NCBI GenBank assembly: GCA_028687935.1
Contig: JAQTZE010000004.1
Location: 67,875 to 131,874, forward strand
Length of the DNA: 64,000 bases
Source of the DNA: Sulfurimonas sp.
GTDB lineage: Bacteria; Campylobacterota; Campylobacteria; Campylobacterales; Sulfurimonadaceae
Direction: 5' to 3'
Shown in pieces: positions 54,146 through 63,511 of this stretch. Positions within the stretch are counted from its first letter, which is position 1. The number at the start of each line of letters is the position of its first letter. The translations under genes and the position numbers were made by a program. The notes below the pieces were generated by a model that ran no database searches, was not told where the DNA came from, and worked only from the letters and a program-made list of their open reading frames with translations.

Positions 54146-55013
54146 ATTTTTTTCTCTTTTCCCATAAACTTTTTCTGCTTATACCAAGTTTTTTAGAGAG
54201 CTCAGTATCTGGATATTTACTTTGGTAGTTTAAAACGATATAGCGTACATAGTCTTCAATTGGAAGAATATCTCCTTTGTCAAAGATATTATTCTCACTT
54301 TTCATCTCGATTATTGGGTATTTGACATCTTCTATTTTATCGCTACTTGTTACAATGACTTTTTTATTTGTAATCAAATCACAAAATGCTTTTTTATCAC
54401 TCTTTTTGAGTATCTGATAATCAATAACATAGATGATCGTATTTTGAGGAAGGGCATCTATCTCGCTCATTGCTTTTGGATCACTTAGACTTACAAAGTG
54501 AATAGGTTTATTCTTTTTATGCGCATAGTTAAACGCAAATGCATCTGCATATTTTTGAAAACTTGTTGAGATAAACAGAGGAAGCTCTAAATGTTCACTC
54601 GCATGTTCATTTGAGACACTTGAAAAAGTATGATTGAGGTATTTTTCATAAGAGCTGTTGCGTTTTTTAAGTCTCTCATAATCTTGATAGTGGTCTATTT
54701 TTCGTATAAGTTCCTCTATCATAAAAGGCTTGAGGATGTAGTCTTTCGCACCAGCACTGAGTGGTTTTGACACAGTATCATTACTAATATAGGAGACCAT
54801 AAGGATGACAATCGACTTTTTAAAAGTTTCTATAACAGGAGTAAAATCTTGCCCATTGATATTTGTCGATAACAAAACGACATCATAGTTCGTCCCTTTG
54901 ATGGCATCTTTTGTAGATGTACACATCTCACACGAATGACCTAACTCACCTAATTTTGTAGCGATACTTTGCGCTAGATATACTTCGTTCTCTATAATTA
55001 ATATTTTCATCAT
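54123..55013 (-). CDS. Atypical response regulator, HP1021 family
   Basis: A 296-residue protein with an N-terminal receiver domain and a C-terminal DNA-binding region (YPDTELSKKLGISRKSLWEKRKKYDI). The receiver keeps the Lys (AKDYILKPF), but the phosphorylated Asp is replaced: YDVVLLSTNINGQD has Ser where Asp belongs, and the acidic pocket is ENE. It therefore cannot be phosphorylated normally, as known for Helicobacter HP1021, a redox-responsive regulator that also binds the replication origin. The location between ispDF and sat matches that family. Several Cys residues (SCEMC) near residue 30 could sense redox state. Confidence 0.88.
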   Translation of the reverse strand: MMKILIIENEVYLAQSIATKLGELGHSCEMCTSTKDAIKGTNYDVVLLSTNINGQDFTPVIETFKKSIVILMVSYISNDTVSKPLSAGAKDYILKPFMIEELIRKIDHYQDYERLKKRNSSYEKYLNHTFSSVSNEHASEHLELPLFISTSFQKYADAFAFNYAHKKNKPIHFVSLSDPKAMSEIDALPQNTIIYVIDYQILKKSDKKAFCDLITNKKVIVTSSDKIEDVKYPIIEMKSENNIFDKGDILPIEDYVRYIVLNYQSKYPDTELSKKLGISRKSLWEKRKKYDIIKKK

Positions 55014-55019
55014 TACCCT

Positions 55020-56138
55020 TTATTTTGTCCAATCAAAATATTTTAAATTTGCATTTGCAAGTACGCCAACGCCTTCACCTCTACCGATAAACCCAAGTTT
55101 TTCCGTAGTAGTGGCTTTTATATTGACTCTTGACGCATCGATCTCTAAAATTGATGCCAAAGTGTGTCGCATCTCTAATTTGTATTTCCCAACTCTTGGT
55201 GTCTCAGCCGCTATTGTGATGTCTACATTGATGATGCAATAACCAAAGTTCGCAAGTTTGTTCACGACAATTTTTAAAAGCTCTTTAGAATCAATTCCTT
55301 TGTATGTAGCATCATTATCAGGAAAGAGCATTCCGATATCTCCCATGCCCGCTGCCCCTAAAAGTGCATCAATAAGGGCATGAATAGCAACATCTCCATC
55401 ACTGTGCGCCTTAAAGCCAAACGCAGAGTCAATCTTCACACCGCCAAGAAACATCTCTCCTTTATCATCAAAAGCATGAACATCAAAGCCGTTTCCGCTT
55501 AAAACGTCTAAAGACGGTCCATTAAGACAAGGAAGCTTTTTAAGGTCATGCATAAATGTTATCTTATGCGCTGCCTCATCGCCAAGAACAAAGCTGCGAG
55601 AACCTCCGGCGGCTACGATGGCACTGCTCTCATCTGTGTACTCCGTATCACTAAGCAAGGCTTTTTTTAAAATAGCAGTATGTGAGAGTTGCGGTGTTTG
55701 TATCAGTTTTACTTTTTCTCTGTCTATAGTTACATCATCATAAACTATAGTATCGGAAGCTTTGAGGTAGGGAACAATACAATCGGCAGATGATTTTTGA
55801 GAAAGGATGGTTTCTAAGAATGTTTCATTTATGCATGCTCGTGCAATATCACTTACAAGAACATACTCAGTTTCCACTTCTGCAAGAGCATTTTTTAAAG
55901 AGCCCTGTCTTGTGCTTGCGCCTTCGACAAAAGTATACTCAGCGTAGTTTTTCATAAACGCAAGATCATCTTTGGAAGAGGTGATAATAATCTTTTTAAA
56001 AAGATTTGTACTTTCGAGTCTCTGTGCTACAAATTGCCACAGAGGTTTGTGATCAATTCGAAGCCATTGTTTTTTGACTTGAAGACCAAAACGGCTGGAA
56101 GTGCCTGCTGCAAGTAATACGAGTGTTAAGTCAGACAA
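55020..56138 (-). CDS. ispDF: Bifunctional IspD/IspF isoprenoid enzyme
   Basis: A 372-residue fusion. Residues 1-210 form IspD (LVLLAAGTSSRFGLQVKKQWL, TRQGSLKNAL, LIQTPQLS), the CDP-ME synthase. Residues ~215-372 form IspF (NGFDVHAFDDKGEMFLGGVKI, FKAHSDGDVAIHALIDALLGAAGMGDIGMLFPDND, ATTTEKLGFIGRGEGV), which makes the cyclic diphosphate. It carries out steps 2 and 4 of the non-mevalonate pathway. The fusion is common in Campylobacterota and alpha-proteobacteria. It is the first gene of the minus-strand unit, with the regulator starting 6 bases after its stop. Confidence 0.96.
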   Translation of the reverse strand: MSDLTLVLLAAGTSSRFGLQVKKQWLRIDHKPLWQFVAQRLESTNLFKKIIITSSKDDLAFMKNYAEYTFVEGASTRQGSLKNALAEVETEYVLVSDIARACINETFLETILSQKSSADCIVPYLKASDTIVYDDVTIDREKVKLIQTPQLSHTAILKKALLSDTEYTDESSAIVAAGGSRSFVLGDEAAHKITFMHDLKKLPCLNGPSLDVLSGNGFDVHAFDDKGEMFLGGVKIDSAFGFKAHSDGDVAIHALIDALLGAAGMGDIGMLFPDNDATYKGIDSKELLKIVVNKLANFGYCIINVDITIAAETPRVGKYKLEMRHTLASILEIDASRVNIKATTTEKLGFIGRGEGVGVLANANLKYFDWTK

Positions 56139-56334
56139 TAAGACTCCTGCCTAAAAATGTGTTACGAAATTATACACAATAAAACTGTTTTTCTCCTAAA
56201 TAGTAGTGAGGATAGATGCTTGATAGGAAGTGTATATAAAATGTAAAGACTAGCGTGAAAGTCAGTTGGACGACTTAATGCTACTTTAACTTTATTTGAC
56301 TATATTTCCAGTAAAGCATAATAACTTATTTTAG

Positions 56335-57747
<1,413 letters not shown>

Positions 57748-57780
57748 AAATTAAATCTACCTTTAAAGCTCTTTAGTATA

Positions 57781-57805
57781 AAATAAGACAATTTTTGTCT
57801 TATTT
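57781..57805. terminator. Strong terminator after thiC
   Basis: AAATAAGACAA and TTGTCTTATTT form a perfect 11-bp stem with a 3-base loop, 34 bases after the thiC stop. It separates thiC from mrp. Confidence 0.8.
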
Positions 57806-57865
57806 AAATATGATAGAGTACGAAAATTAAATATAAGCACAATTCAATTTAATAAAAGGAATAAA

Positions 57866-59038
57866 ATGACTGAAGAAATCGTAAAATCAGCACTGAAGAA
57901 AGTTATGTATCCGGGCTTTACAAAGGATATCGTGACTTTTGGATTTGTTAATAATATCGTGATAAACGCAAGTGACGTTAGCTTTAGTGTTGATATCACA
58001 TCAAGCGCTCCAGAAGTTGCACAACAGATTACAGATGATGCAAAAGCAGAGCTTAAAGCTGTTGGTGCTGCTAATGTGACATGTCAGATCAATGCACCGA
58101 AGATGCCTAAAGAGAGTTCATCTAAAGGCAAAAATATTGCTCCACAAGTAAAAAATTTCTTGATGGTAAGTTCAGGTAAAGGTGGCGTTGGTAAATCGAC
58201 CACATCAGTAAATATCGCTATAGCACTTGCAGCACAAGGGAAAAAAGTTGGTCTTTTAGATGCAGATATCTATGGTCCAAATATCCCTCGTATGATGGGT
58301 ATTGCTGATATCAAACCTGAAGTAAACGGAAACAAAGTCCTTCCTATCAAAGCATACGGCATCGAAGTTATGTCTATGGGCTCACTCATGGAACCAGGTC
58401 AGTCTCTAATCTGGCGTGGAGCAATGATCATGAAGGCTATCGAGCAGTTCTTGCGTGATATCTTATGGTCTGAACTGGATGTCCTTGTTATTGATATGCC
58501 TCCAGGAACAGGTGATGCACAACTTACTTTAGCGCAAAGTGTACCTGTAACTGTCGGTCTTACGGTTACTACACCTCAAGGTGTTTCTCTTGATGACTCT
58601 CGTCGTTCACTTGATATGTTTAGAAAATTACATATTCCAATCGCAGGTATTATTGAGAACATGAGTGGCTTTATCGCTCCAGATACGGGTGTTGAGTATG
58701 ACATTTTTGGAAAAGGCACTACACAACCAATGGCAGATGAGTTTGAGACAAAAATCATCGCTGAGATTCCTATTGAACCAAGCATCAGAGTAGGCGGAGA
58801 CGAAGGCAAACCAATCACTTTTGTCAACCCAACTTCTGAATCAGCAAAACGCTATATGGCTGCTGCTGCATCTATATGGGCAATGATAGAAGATATCAAT
58901 GCAAACGGCGGCGTAGATAATCAAGCTGTACAACCAACTACACCTCCAGGTGTAAGTGCATGTTCAACTCCAAAACCACAAGCAGCTCCTGCTGCAAAGA
59001 GTGATGAGAGTTGTGGAACGGGATGTGGCTGTCACTAA
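57866..59038 (+). CDS. mrp: Mrp/NBP35-family iron-sulfur carrier ATPase
   Basis: A 390-residue protein with an N-terminal DUF59 (MIP18-like) domain (~1-85) and a P-loop ATPase domain: the deviant Walker A SSGKGGVGKSTTSVNIA, Walker B VLVIDMPPGTGDAQ. Mrp proteins hold an Fe-S cluster at the dimer interface for delivery to apoproteins. The family CxxC that follows NMS is replaced here (IENMSGFIAPDTGVEYDIFG), while a Cys-rich tail (SCGTGCGCH) ends the protein. The tail might bind the cluster instead. It is monocistronic and adjacent to ispDF/HP1021 as in Campylobacter. Confidence 0.93.
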   Translation: MTEEIVKSALKKVMYPGFTKDIVTFGFVNNIVINASDVSFSVDITSSAPEVAQQITDDAKAELKAVGAANVTCQINAPKMPKESSSKGKNIAPQVKNFLMVSSGKGGVGKSTTSVNIAIALAAQGKKVGLLDADIYGPNIPRMMGIADIKPEVNGNKVLPIKAYGIEVMSMGSLMEPGQSLIWRGAMIMKAIEQFLRDILWSELDVLVIDMPPGTGDAQLTLAQSVPVTVGLTVTTPQGVSLDDSRRSLDMFRKLHIPIAGIIENMSGFIAPDTGVEYDIFGKGTTQPMADEFETKIIAEIPIEPSIRVGGDEGKPITFVNPTSESAKRYMAAAASIWAMIEDINANGGVDNQAVQPTTPPGVSACSTPKPQAAPAAKSDESCGTGCGCH

Positions 59039-59104
59039 GTGACGCCACTCTTCCACCCAGCTTCTTTTTATCTACACTCTTTTTAGCTTTAGCACCATCA
59101 TAAA

Positions 59105-59794
59105 TTACTCAAAAACTATATTTCTATTTTCTATCTTCATGATCCTGTCAAAATAGGGAAGAATTCTCTCATCGTGTGTAACCGTAATAATGGCTACATT
59201 TTGTTCTATTGCTATTTTTTTAAGCATGAGGATAACGCTTATTGAGCGTTTTGCATCGAGTGCAGCTGTTGGCTCATCTGCAAGAATAATCTCTGGATTA
59301 TTCGCGAGGGCTCTAGCAATTGCTACTCTTTGGTTTTGCCCACCGGAGAGCTCTGAAGACATACTCTGCGCTTTGTCCGCAATCTCAAGGTATTCAAGTA
59401 GTTCCATTGCTTTTTTTTCAGCATCTTTTTTACTTATTTTATTTGTTAAGGGAAGGAGTGTTATATTTTCTATGACGTTTAAGAAAGGTATAAGATAGTG
59501 CGCCTGAAATATAAAACCAATTTTTTCTCTGCGAATTTTACGAGTGTCTTTGGCAATCCATTTGTTGTTATATACTCTCTCTTCACCAAGCCAAATTTCC
59601 CCACTCGTTGGTTCGAGTACACATCCTATCATCATCAAAAGTGTTGTTTTTCCAGCACCGCTTGGAGCGATGAGTGCGACAAGTTCACCTTTATTTATCT
59701 CAAATGAGGCATTATCTATGACTTTGACTAGATTCTCACCTTTACCGAAATTCTTCACTAAATTTTGAACTTTTATTGCAGACTCTTGATGCAT
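59105..59794 (-). CDS. ABC exporter ATPase (MacB/LolD/DevA-like)
   Basis: 229 residues from ATG 59794, set by GGAGG just upstream; the track's TTG includes that ribosome-binding site. It has Walker A (ALIAPSGAGKTTLLMMIG; note APSGAGKT), the Q-loop (IGFIFQAHYLIPF), signature SELSGGQNQRVAIARAL, and Walker B (EIILADEPTAALD). It energises the FtsX-like permease upstream. The gene order outer channel, adaptor, permease, ATPase describes a complete tripartite ABC exporter. The start is one base after the permease stop. Confidence 0.94.
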   Translation of the reverse strand: MHQESAIKVQNLVKNFGKGENLVKVIDNASFEINKGELVALIAPSGAGKTTLLMMIGCVLEPTSGEIWLGEERVYNNKWIAKDTRKIRREKIGFIFQAHYLIPFLNVIENITLLPLTNKISKKDAEKKAMELLEYLEIADKAQSMSSELSGGQNQRVAIARALANNPEIILADEPTAALDAKRSISVILMLKKIAIEQNVAIITVTHDERILPYFDRIMKIENRNIVFE

Positions 59795-59795
59795 T

Positions 59796-60941
59796 TTAAC
59801 CTCCAATTGCAGACGAAGGATCTGCGTTTATAACTTTTCTAACACCTACAAAGGAGGCTAAGATGGAAGCAATAATAATAACACCAAAGAGCATCCATGC
59901 ATCTGGGATTTCAAGTACGATTCTCTTTGGAAATGTGTCATAGGTGAGATGTGAGAAGATGTTTCCAAATATAAATGCAAAGATACCAAGCAGCAGAGTC
60001 TCTTTGACTATCATTGAGATTATAAGGCTATTTGGCAGTCCCATAAGCTTCATGATGGCTATCTCTTTCATCTTCTCTAGAGTCATAGTGTAGATGATAA
60101 GTGCGATAATTATGGTAGATACTATGACCAATATGGCAGTAAAGAGCCCTATCTGTTTTGAGGATTTTTCTATAAGATTTTTTGTCAAAATCTCTTTTTG
60201 ATCTTTTGCACTATAGACACTTTTATGTTGCCATTTTCTTATCTGGTATGCTACCTCTTCTATGTCATATCCGTTTTTTACTCTTGCGACTATTGCATTT
60301 ACCATGTCGGATTCTGAGTTTTTCACTCCTCTAGCCATAGAGTTTTGAATCTCTTTATTGGAGTATAAAAACTGAAGTTCTTGAGCGTCTTTAAGACTTA
60401 TATACACAAGTGGGTCTCCGCCATTTGAGACTGTATTGTGTGTGATTCCTACAACTGTGTAGCTGTTTCTACCTAATTTGATTTTCTCTCCTAGTGCAAA
60501 GCCTGTTTTATCAGTTACGACGATTTCGTAATGCTCATTTTTCAAAACCCGCCCAGCTACTAATCTAAGTTCGTTGATAGGATTGATTGAGCCATATATA
60601 TCATATCCTACAACTACCACACGGACTGGTTTTTCATGATGAGGAAGTTGGATATTTTGAAAGGTAAGTGCTTCGCTTTTATCTATGCCTTGCATAACGT
60701 AGATAGTTTCTCTCATATCTTTATAGACTCTTGAAGATTCTGCAAAAGGCCCTAGTGTATTCTCTTGCACAATCCACAAATCAGCTTGAATATCATCAAG
60801 AATAATCTCTGCATCAGCCATCATGCCACGATAGACACCAATCATAATAAGAACAATACCAAGCAACATACCAACACCCATTGCAGTAACTAAAAACTTG
60901 CCAAGAGTATGTTTAATATCTTTTGCTGCTAAATCAATCAT
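59796..60941 (-). CDS. FtsX/DevC-type ABC exporter permease
   Basis: A 381-residue protein with four helices: one near the N-terminus (LVTAMGVGMLLGIVLIMIGVYRG), a ~230-residue periplasmic domain, then three at the C-terminus (ILVIVSTIIIALIIYTMTLEKMKEIAIMKLMGLP, the FtsX signature loop). The N-terminal AAKDIKHTLGKFLVTAMGVG and RGMMADAEIILDDIQADLWIVQ are typical of the DevC branch. It works mechanically with the ATPase to push substrate through TolC. The start overlaps the adaptor stop (ATGA). The substrate is unknown; glycolipids, peptides and macrolides are known for relatives. Confidence 0.92.
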   Translation of the reverse strand: MIDLAAKDIKHTLGKFLVTAMGVGMLLGIVLIMIGVYRGMMADAEIILDDIQADLWIVQENTLGPFAESSRVYKDMRETIYVMQGIDKSEALTFQNIQLPHHEKPVRVVVVGYDIYGSINPINELRLVAGRVLKNEHYEIVVTDKTGFALGEKIKLGRNSYTVVGITHNTVSNGGDPLVYISLKDAQELQFLYSNKEIQNSMARGVKNSESDMVNAIVARVKNGYDIEEVAYQIRKWQHKSVYSAKDQKEILTKNLIEKSSKQIGLFTAILVIVSTIIIALIIYTMTLEKMKEIAIMKLMGLPNSLIISMIVKETLLLGIFAFIFGNIFSHLTYDTFPKRIVLEIPDAWMLFGVIIIASILASFVGVRKVINADPSSAIGG

Positions 60942-62083
60942 CTGAAAATCTTCATTCCATCACTGAGGGGTTTTTTATTCGCCTCTAATTCAAGAAGATC
61001 TGCATCTGCGTTTATCCCAGATTTTACTGCAACTTCTTCATCACTTTGCGCTAAAATCTCGAGAGGTTTAAAGAACGCACTCTCCCCTTCAGCTACCCAA
61101 ACACCTCTTTGCTCTTTGTAAGTTCTCAGCAATCCTATAGGGACTTTAATAACATCCTTATAATGCGCAACTTCTAGATTGACCTCTGCTTGTTCATTGA
61201 TATAAAATTTTTCGGGAGTAGTATCAAAGGCAACATTTATCTCTCTTTCAAGAGTCACGGCGTTGCTTATAGCTACAACTCTTTGCAGTGTTGCCAGAAT
61301 CTTTTCGTTTGGTTGAGACCTTAACTTTATAGTCGCTTTAAGTCCAACTTTTAACTCTGAAGCAGCTCTTTCATCAACATTCGCGCGAACCCATAGCGTT
61401 TTTGGATCTACAATCTTAAAAATAGATGAAGATGGCAAAACATAAGAGGCTAGTTCGGCATCTTTAGAGATAATGTAGCCATCAACAGGAGAGTATATTT
61501 TAAATCTTTGGAGCTTTGCGCCTAATGCTTCTATGCTTTTTTTCAGGCGAAACTCTTCAGAGTGAGCAGAACCGATTTTCGCTTTTGAAGAGGCAATTTG
61601 CGCATTGATATTATCCAAGTCACTCTTTGCTTTGTCATACTCTGCTTGAGAGAGAAACTTCTGCTCTAAGAGTTTCTTATATCTCATGTGAGTGGATTCT
61701 ATAACTATTTTTTGCGCTTCAAGCGCTTCTTTACTCTCTTTTGCAGACTTTGCTTCATATCCCGCTTTGGCAAGAGATGACTTGGCTTCATCCACTAAAA
61801 GAGGCATGTCAACAGCATCTATGCTAAGAAGTAAATCGCCTTTTTTTACAGAATCTCCTTCATCAAAAAAAATTTGCTCTATCTTTCCACCACTTTGTGC
61901 TGTAATAGTATAGATATTTTTAGCATCTACATTTCCGATACCACGGATAGTAACTATTAAATCTCCTTTTGTAGGTTTAACAGTTTGGAATGTTGATTTT
62001 ATTACATAAACTTTATTGTAAAAAAAAGCTGCTCCAACTATGATAACAAACCCAGCTATAGTATATTTGAGATAATTATTCAC
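60938..62083 (-). CDS. Membrane fusion (periplasmic adaptor) protein
   Basis: A 381-residue HlyD/MacA-type adaptor. An N-terminal anchor helix (YTIAGFVIIVGAAFFYNKVY) precedes a biotinyl-lipoyl half (GNVDAKNIYTITAQSGGKIEQIFFDEGDSVKKGDLLLSID), a long helical hairpin (~90-175) and the second lipoyl half (LQRFKIYSPVDGYIISKDAELASYV), then beta-barrel domains. It links the permease to the TolC channel. It overlaps the tolC gene by 8 bases, showing tight coupling. Residue pattern and partners favour an ABC rather than RND pump. Confidence 0.94.
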   Translation of the reverse strand: MNNYLKYTIAGFVIIVGAAFFYNKVYVIKSTFQTVKPTKGDLIVTIRGIGNVDAKNIYTITAQSGGKIEQIFFDEGDSVKKGDLLLSIDAVDMPLLVDEAKSSLAKAGYEAKSAKESKEALEAQKIVIESTHMRYKKLLEQKFLSQAEYDKAKSDLDNINAQIASSKAKIGSAHSEEFRLKKSIEALGAKLQRFKIYSPVDGYIISKDAELASYVLPSSSIFKIVDPKTLWVRANVDERAASELKVGLKATIKLRSQPNEKILATLQRVVAISNAVTLEREINVAFDTTPEKFYINEQAEVNLEVAHYKDVIKVPIGLLRTYKEQRGVWVAEGESAFFKPLEILAQSDEEVAVKSGINADADLLELEANKKPLSDGMKIFR

Positions 62084-63326
62084 TCTTTTCTCCTCTTAAA
62101 TATTTTAATCTATCTATGATTTTTCGCAGAGCAAATTTGGATTCTAGTACTCCTAGCGTAGCTTGTAAGTGAAGCGATGAAGCATCTAGAACCTCTATAT
62201 ATGTTGCCAAACCCTCTTTATACCTCGCTTCTACTATAATCTTTGTAGCCAAGGTTGAATCTACAAGTGCTGCTTTTGCTTTACTTGTGTAGTGAAATCG
62301 TTGCAAATCTATAAGAAGATTATCTATCTCTTCTTTGAGTTGCAGTCTTTTTGTGTTGTATGACTCTTTCGCTATCTCTCTATCTATACGAGATATCTGC
62401 TCTAGCGCTGAGATCCTCCCTCCACTGTAGAGGGGAATCTTCACGCCGATTCCAACCATAGAAGCATCATATTCGTTGAGTGAGTTCTGATGTGAATAGC
62501 TTGCAACTGCATCAACAGAGCCATAGTTTTGAGCTATAGCGGCATCATAAAGGAATGAATCTCTCTTGATTTGTTCTTGTGCTGTAGCAAGTGCGTAATT
62601 TTTTCCTATAGCCTCTTCGCTCGTACTATTACAGTCATCTTTTGCTTCCATCACCTCTGTAAGCGCAACGTTCAAATCCACCTCTTCACCCATATATAAG
62701 AAGAGCGTAGTGAGGGCTTTATGTAGTTCTGCTTTAGTTGATCCTCTCGCATCCTCGGCACTATATAAAGCACTGAGCATACTCATCTCATCCGCTTGTG
62801 TCTTTAGTCCTTCTTGAACGAGAGCTACTGCTTGTTTGTATAGTTCCTCTTTGGTTTGATAATCTTTTTCTCTGCTACTAAGCGCTTGAGTTTGAAAGAG
62901 TGCTAGGTTATAGATGTTTTTGATGTTATATGCAAGAAGGGCTTGCGCATCTTTGAGTGAAAGTGAAGCTATTATTTGACTTCTTTCATTCGCTTTTATC
63001 GTTGCGTTTGTTTTTGAGAAATCATATATTTTTTGATTTATTACTCCACCAACTTGCCAATTATCATCTGTTATGGTTTTAAAAGTACCATTTTGTGGCA
63101 TAACGAAAGTGTTATGTGGATTGTAATCTGCACTAAGTGTTACTTGAGGCAAGTAGTCCGCCTTGGCAACATCAACTCCAAAGGCACTCTGCTTTAATCC
63201 TAGGGAGAGCTTTTTAATATCAGGATGATTTTGGAGAGATTTTTCTATGCAGAATTCAAGCGTAAGCGTTTGTGCATTTAAGTTGAGTACAAAAAAAGTG
63301 AAAAAAATAGTGAGAAACTTACTCAT
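62076..63326 (-). CDS. TolC-family outer-membrane efflux channel
   Basis: A 416-residue protein with a signal peptide (MSKFLTIFFTFFVLNLNA) and two OEP repeats of long helices (LTLEFCIEKSLQNHPDIKKLSLGLKQ; GVKIPLYSGGRISALEQISRIDREIAKE). LSADYNPHNTFVMPQNG is in a strand likely to lie in the beta-barrel. It forms the trimeric channel for the exporter encoded by the next three genes. AGGAG precedes the ATG, and a perfect palindrome lies ~85 bases upstream. The whole operon has only three AAACGCA copies in 4.2 kb. Confidence 0.93.
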   Translation of the reverse strand: MSKFLTIFFTFFVLNLNAQTLTLEFCIEKSLQNHPDIKKLSLGLKQSAFGVDVAKADYLPQVTLSADYNPHNTFVMPQNGTFKTITDDNWQVGGVINQKIYDFSKTNATIKANERSQIIASLSLKDAQALLAYNIKNIYNLALFQTQALSSREKDYQTKEELYKQAVALVQEGLKTQADEMSMLSALYSAEDARGSTKAELHKALTTLFLYMGEEVDLNVALTEVMEAKDDCNSTSEEAIGKNYALATAQEQIKRDSFLYDAAIAQNYGSVDAVASYSHQNSLNEYDASMVGIGVKIPLYSGGRISALEQISRIDREIAKESYNTKRLQLKEEIDNLLIDLQRFHYTSKAKAALVDSTLATKIIVEARYKEGLATYIEVLDASSLHLQATLGVLESKFALRKIIDRLKYLRGEKSE

Positions 63327-63407
63327 AAATATATCTCCTATTTACAAAGATGGAGTTGTATTATTACGTATATTTGTTAATTTTATATTAGGAGCGTATA
63401 TAAATAG

Positions 63408-63438
63408 GACACTTTACAGGATTTATCGATAAAGTGTC
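63408..63438. promoter_or_regulatory. Operator-like palindrome upstream of the efflux operon
   Basis: GACACTTTA (63408-63416) and TAAAGTGTC (63430-63438) are perfect 9-base arms with a 13-base spacer. It lies ~82 bases before the tolC-like ATG and separately from the terminator of the neighbouring GGDEF gene. Efflux operons are often repressed through such sites, but no regulator gene is adjacent. Confidence 0.5.
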
Positions 63439-63485
63439 TTATATGAGTTGAAAAAATTAAAAGTATGCTCATATCTTAAAAAGCG

Positions 63486-63511
63486 AAAAATAGAATCGGA
63501 ATTCTATTTTT
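63486..63511 (-). terminator. Terminator of the GGDEF gene
   Basis: AAAAATAGAAT and ATTCTATTTTT form a perfect 11-bp stem with a 4-base loop, starting right after the GGDEF stop and ending in a T-run on the minus strand. Confidence 0.85.
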
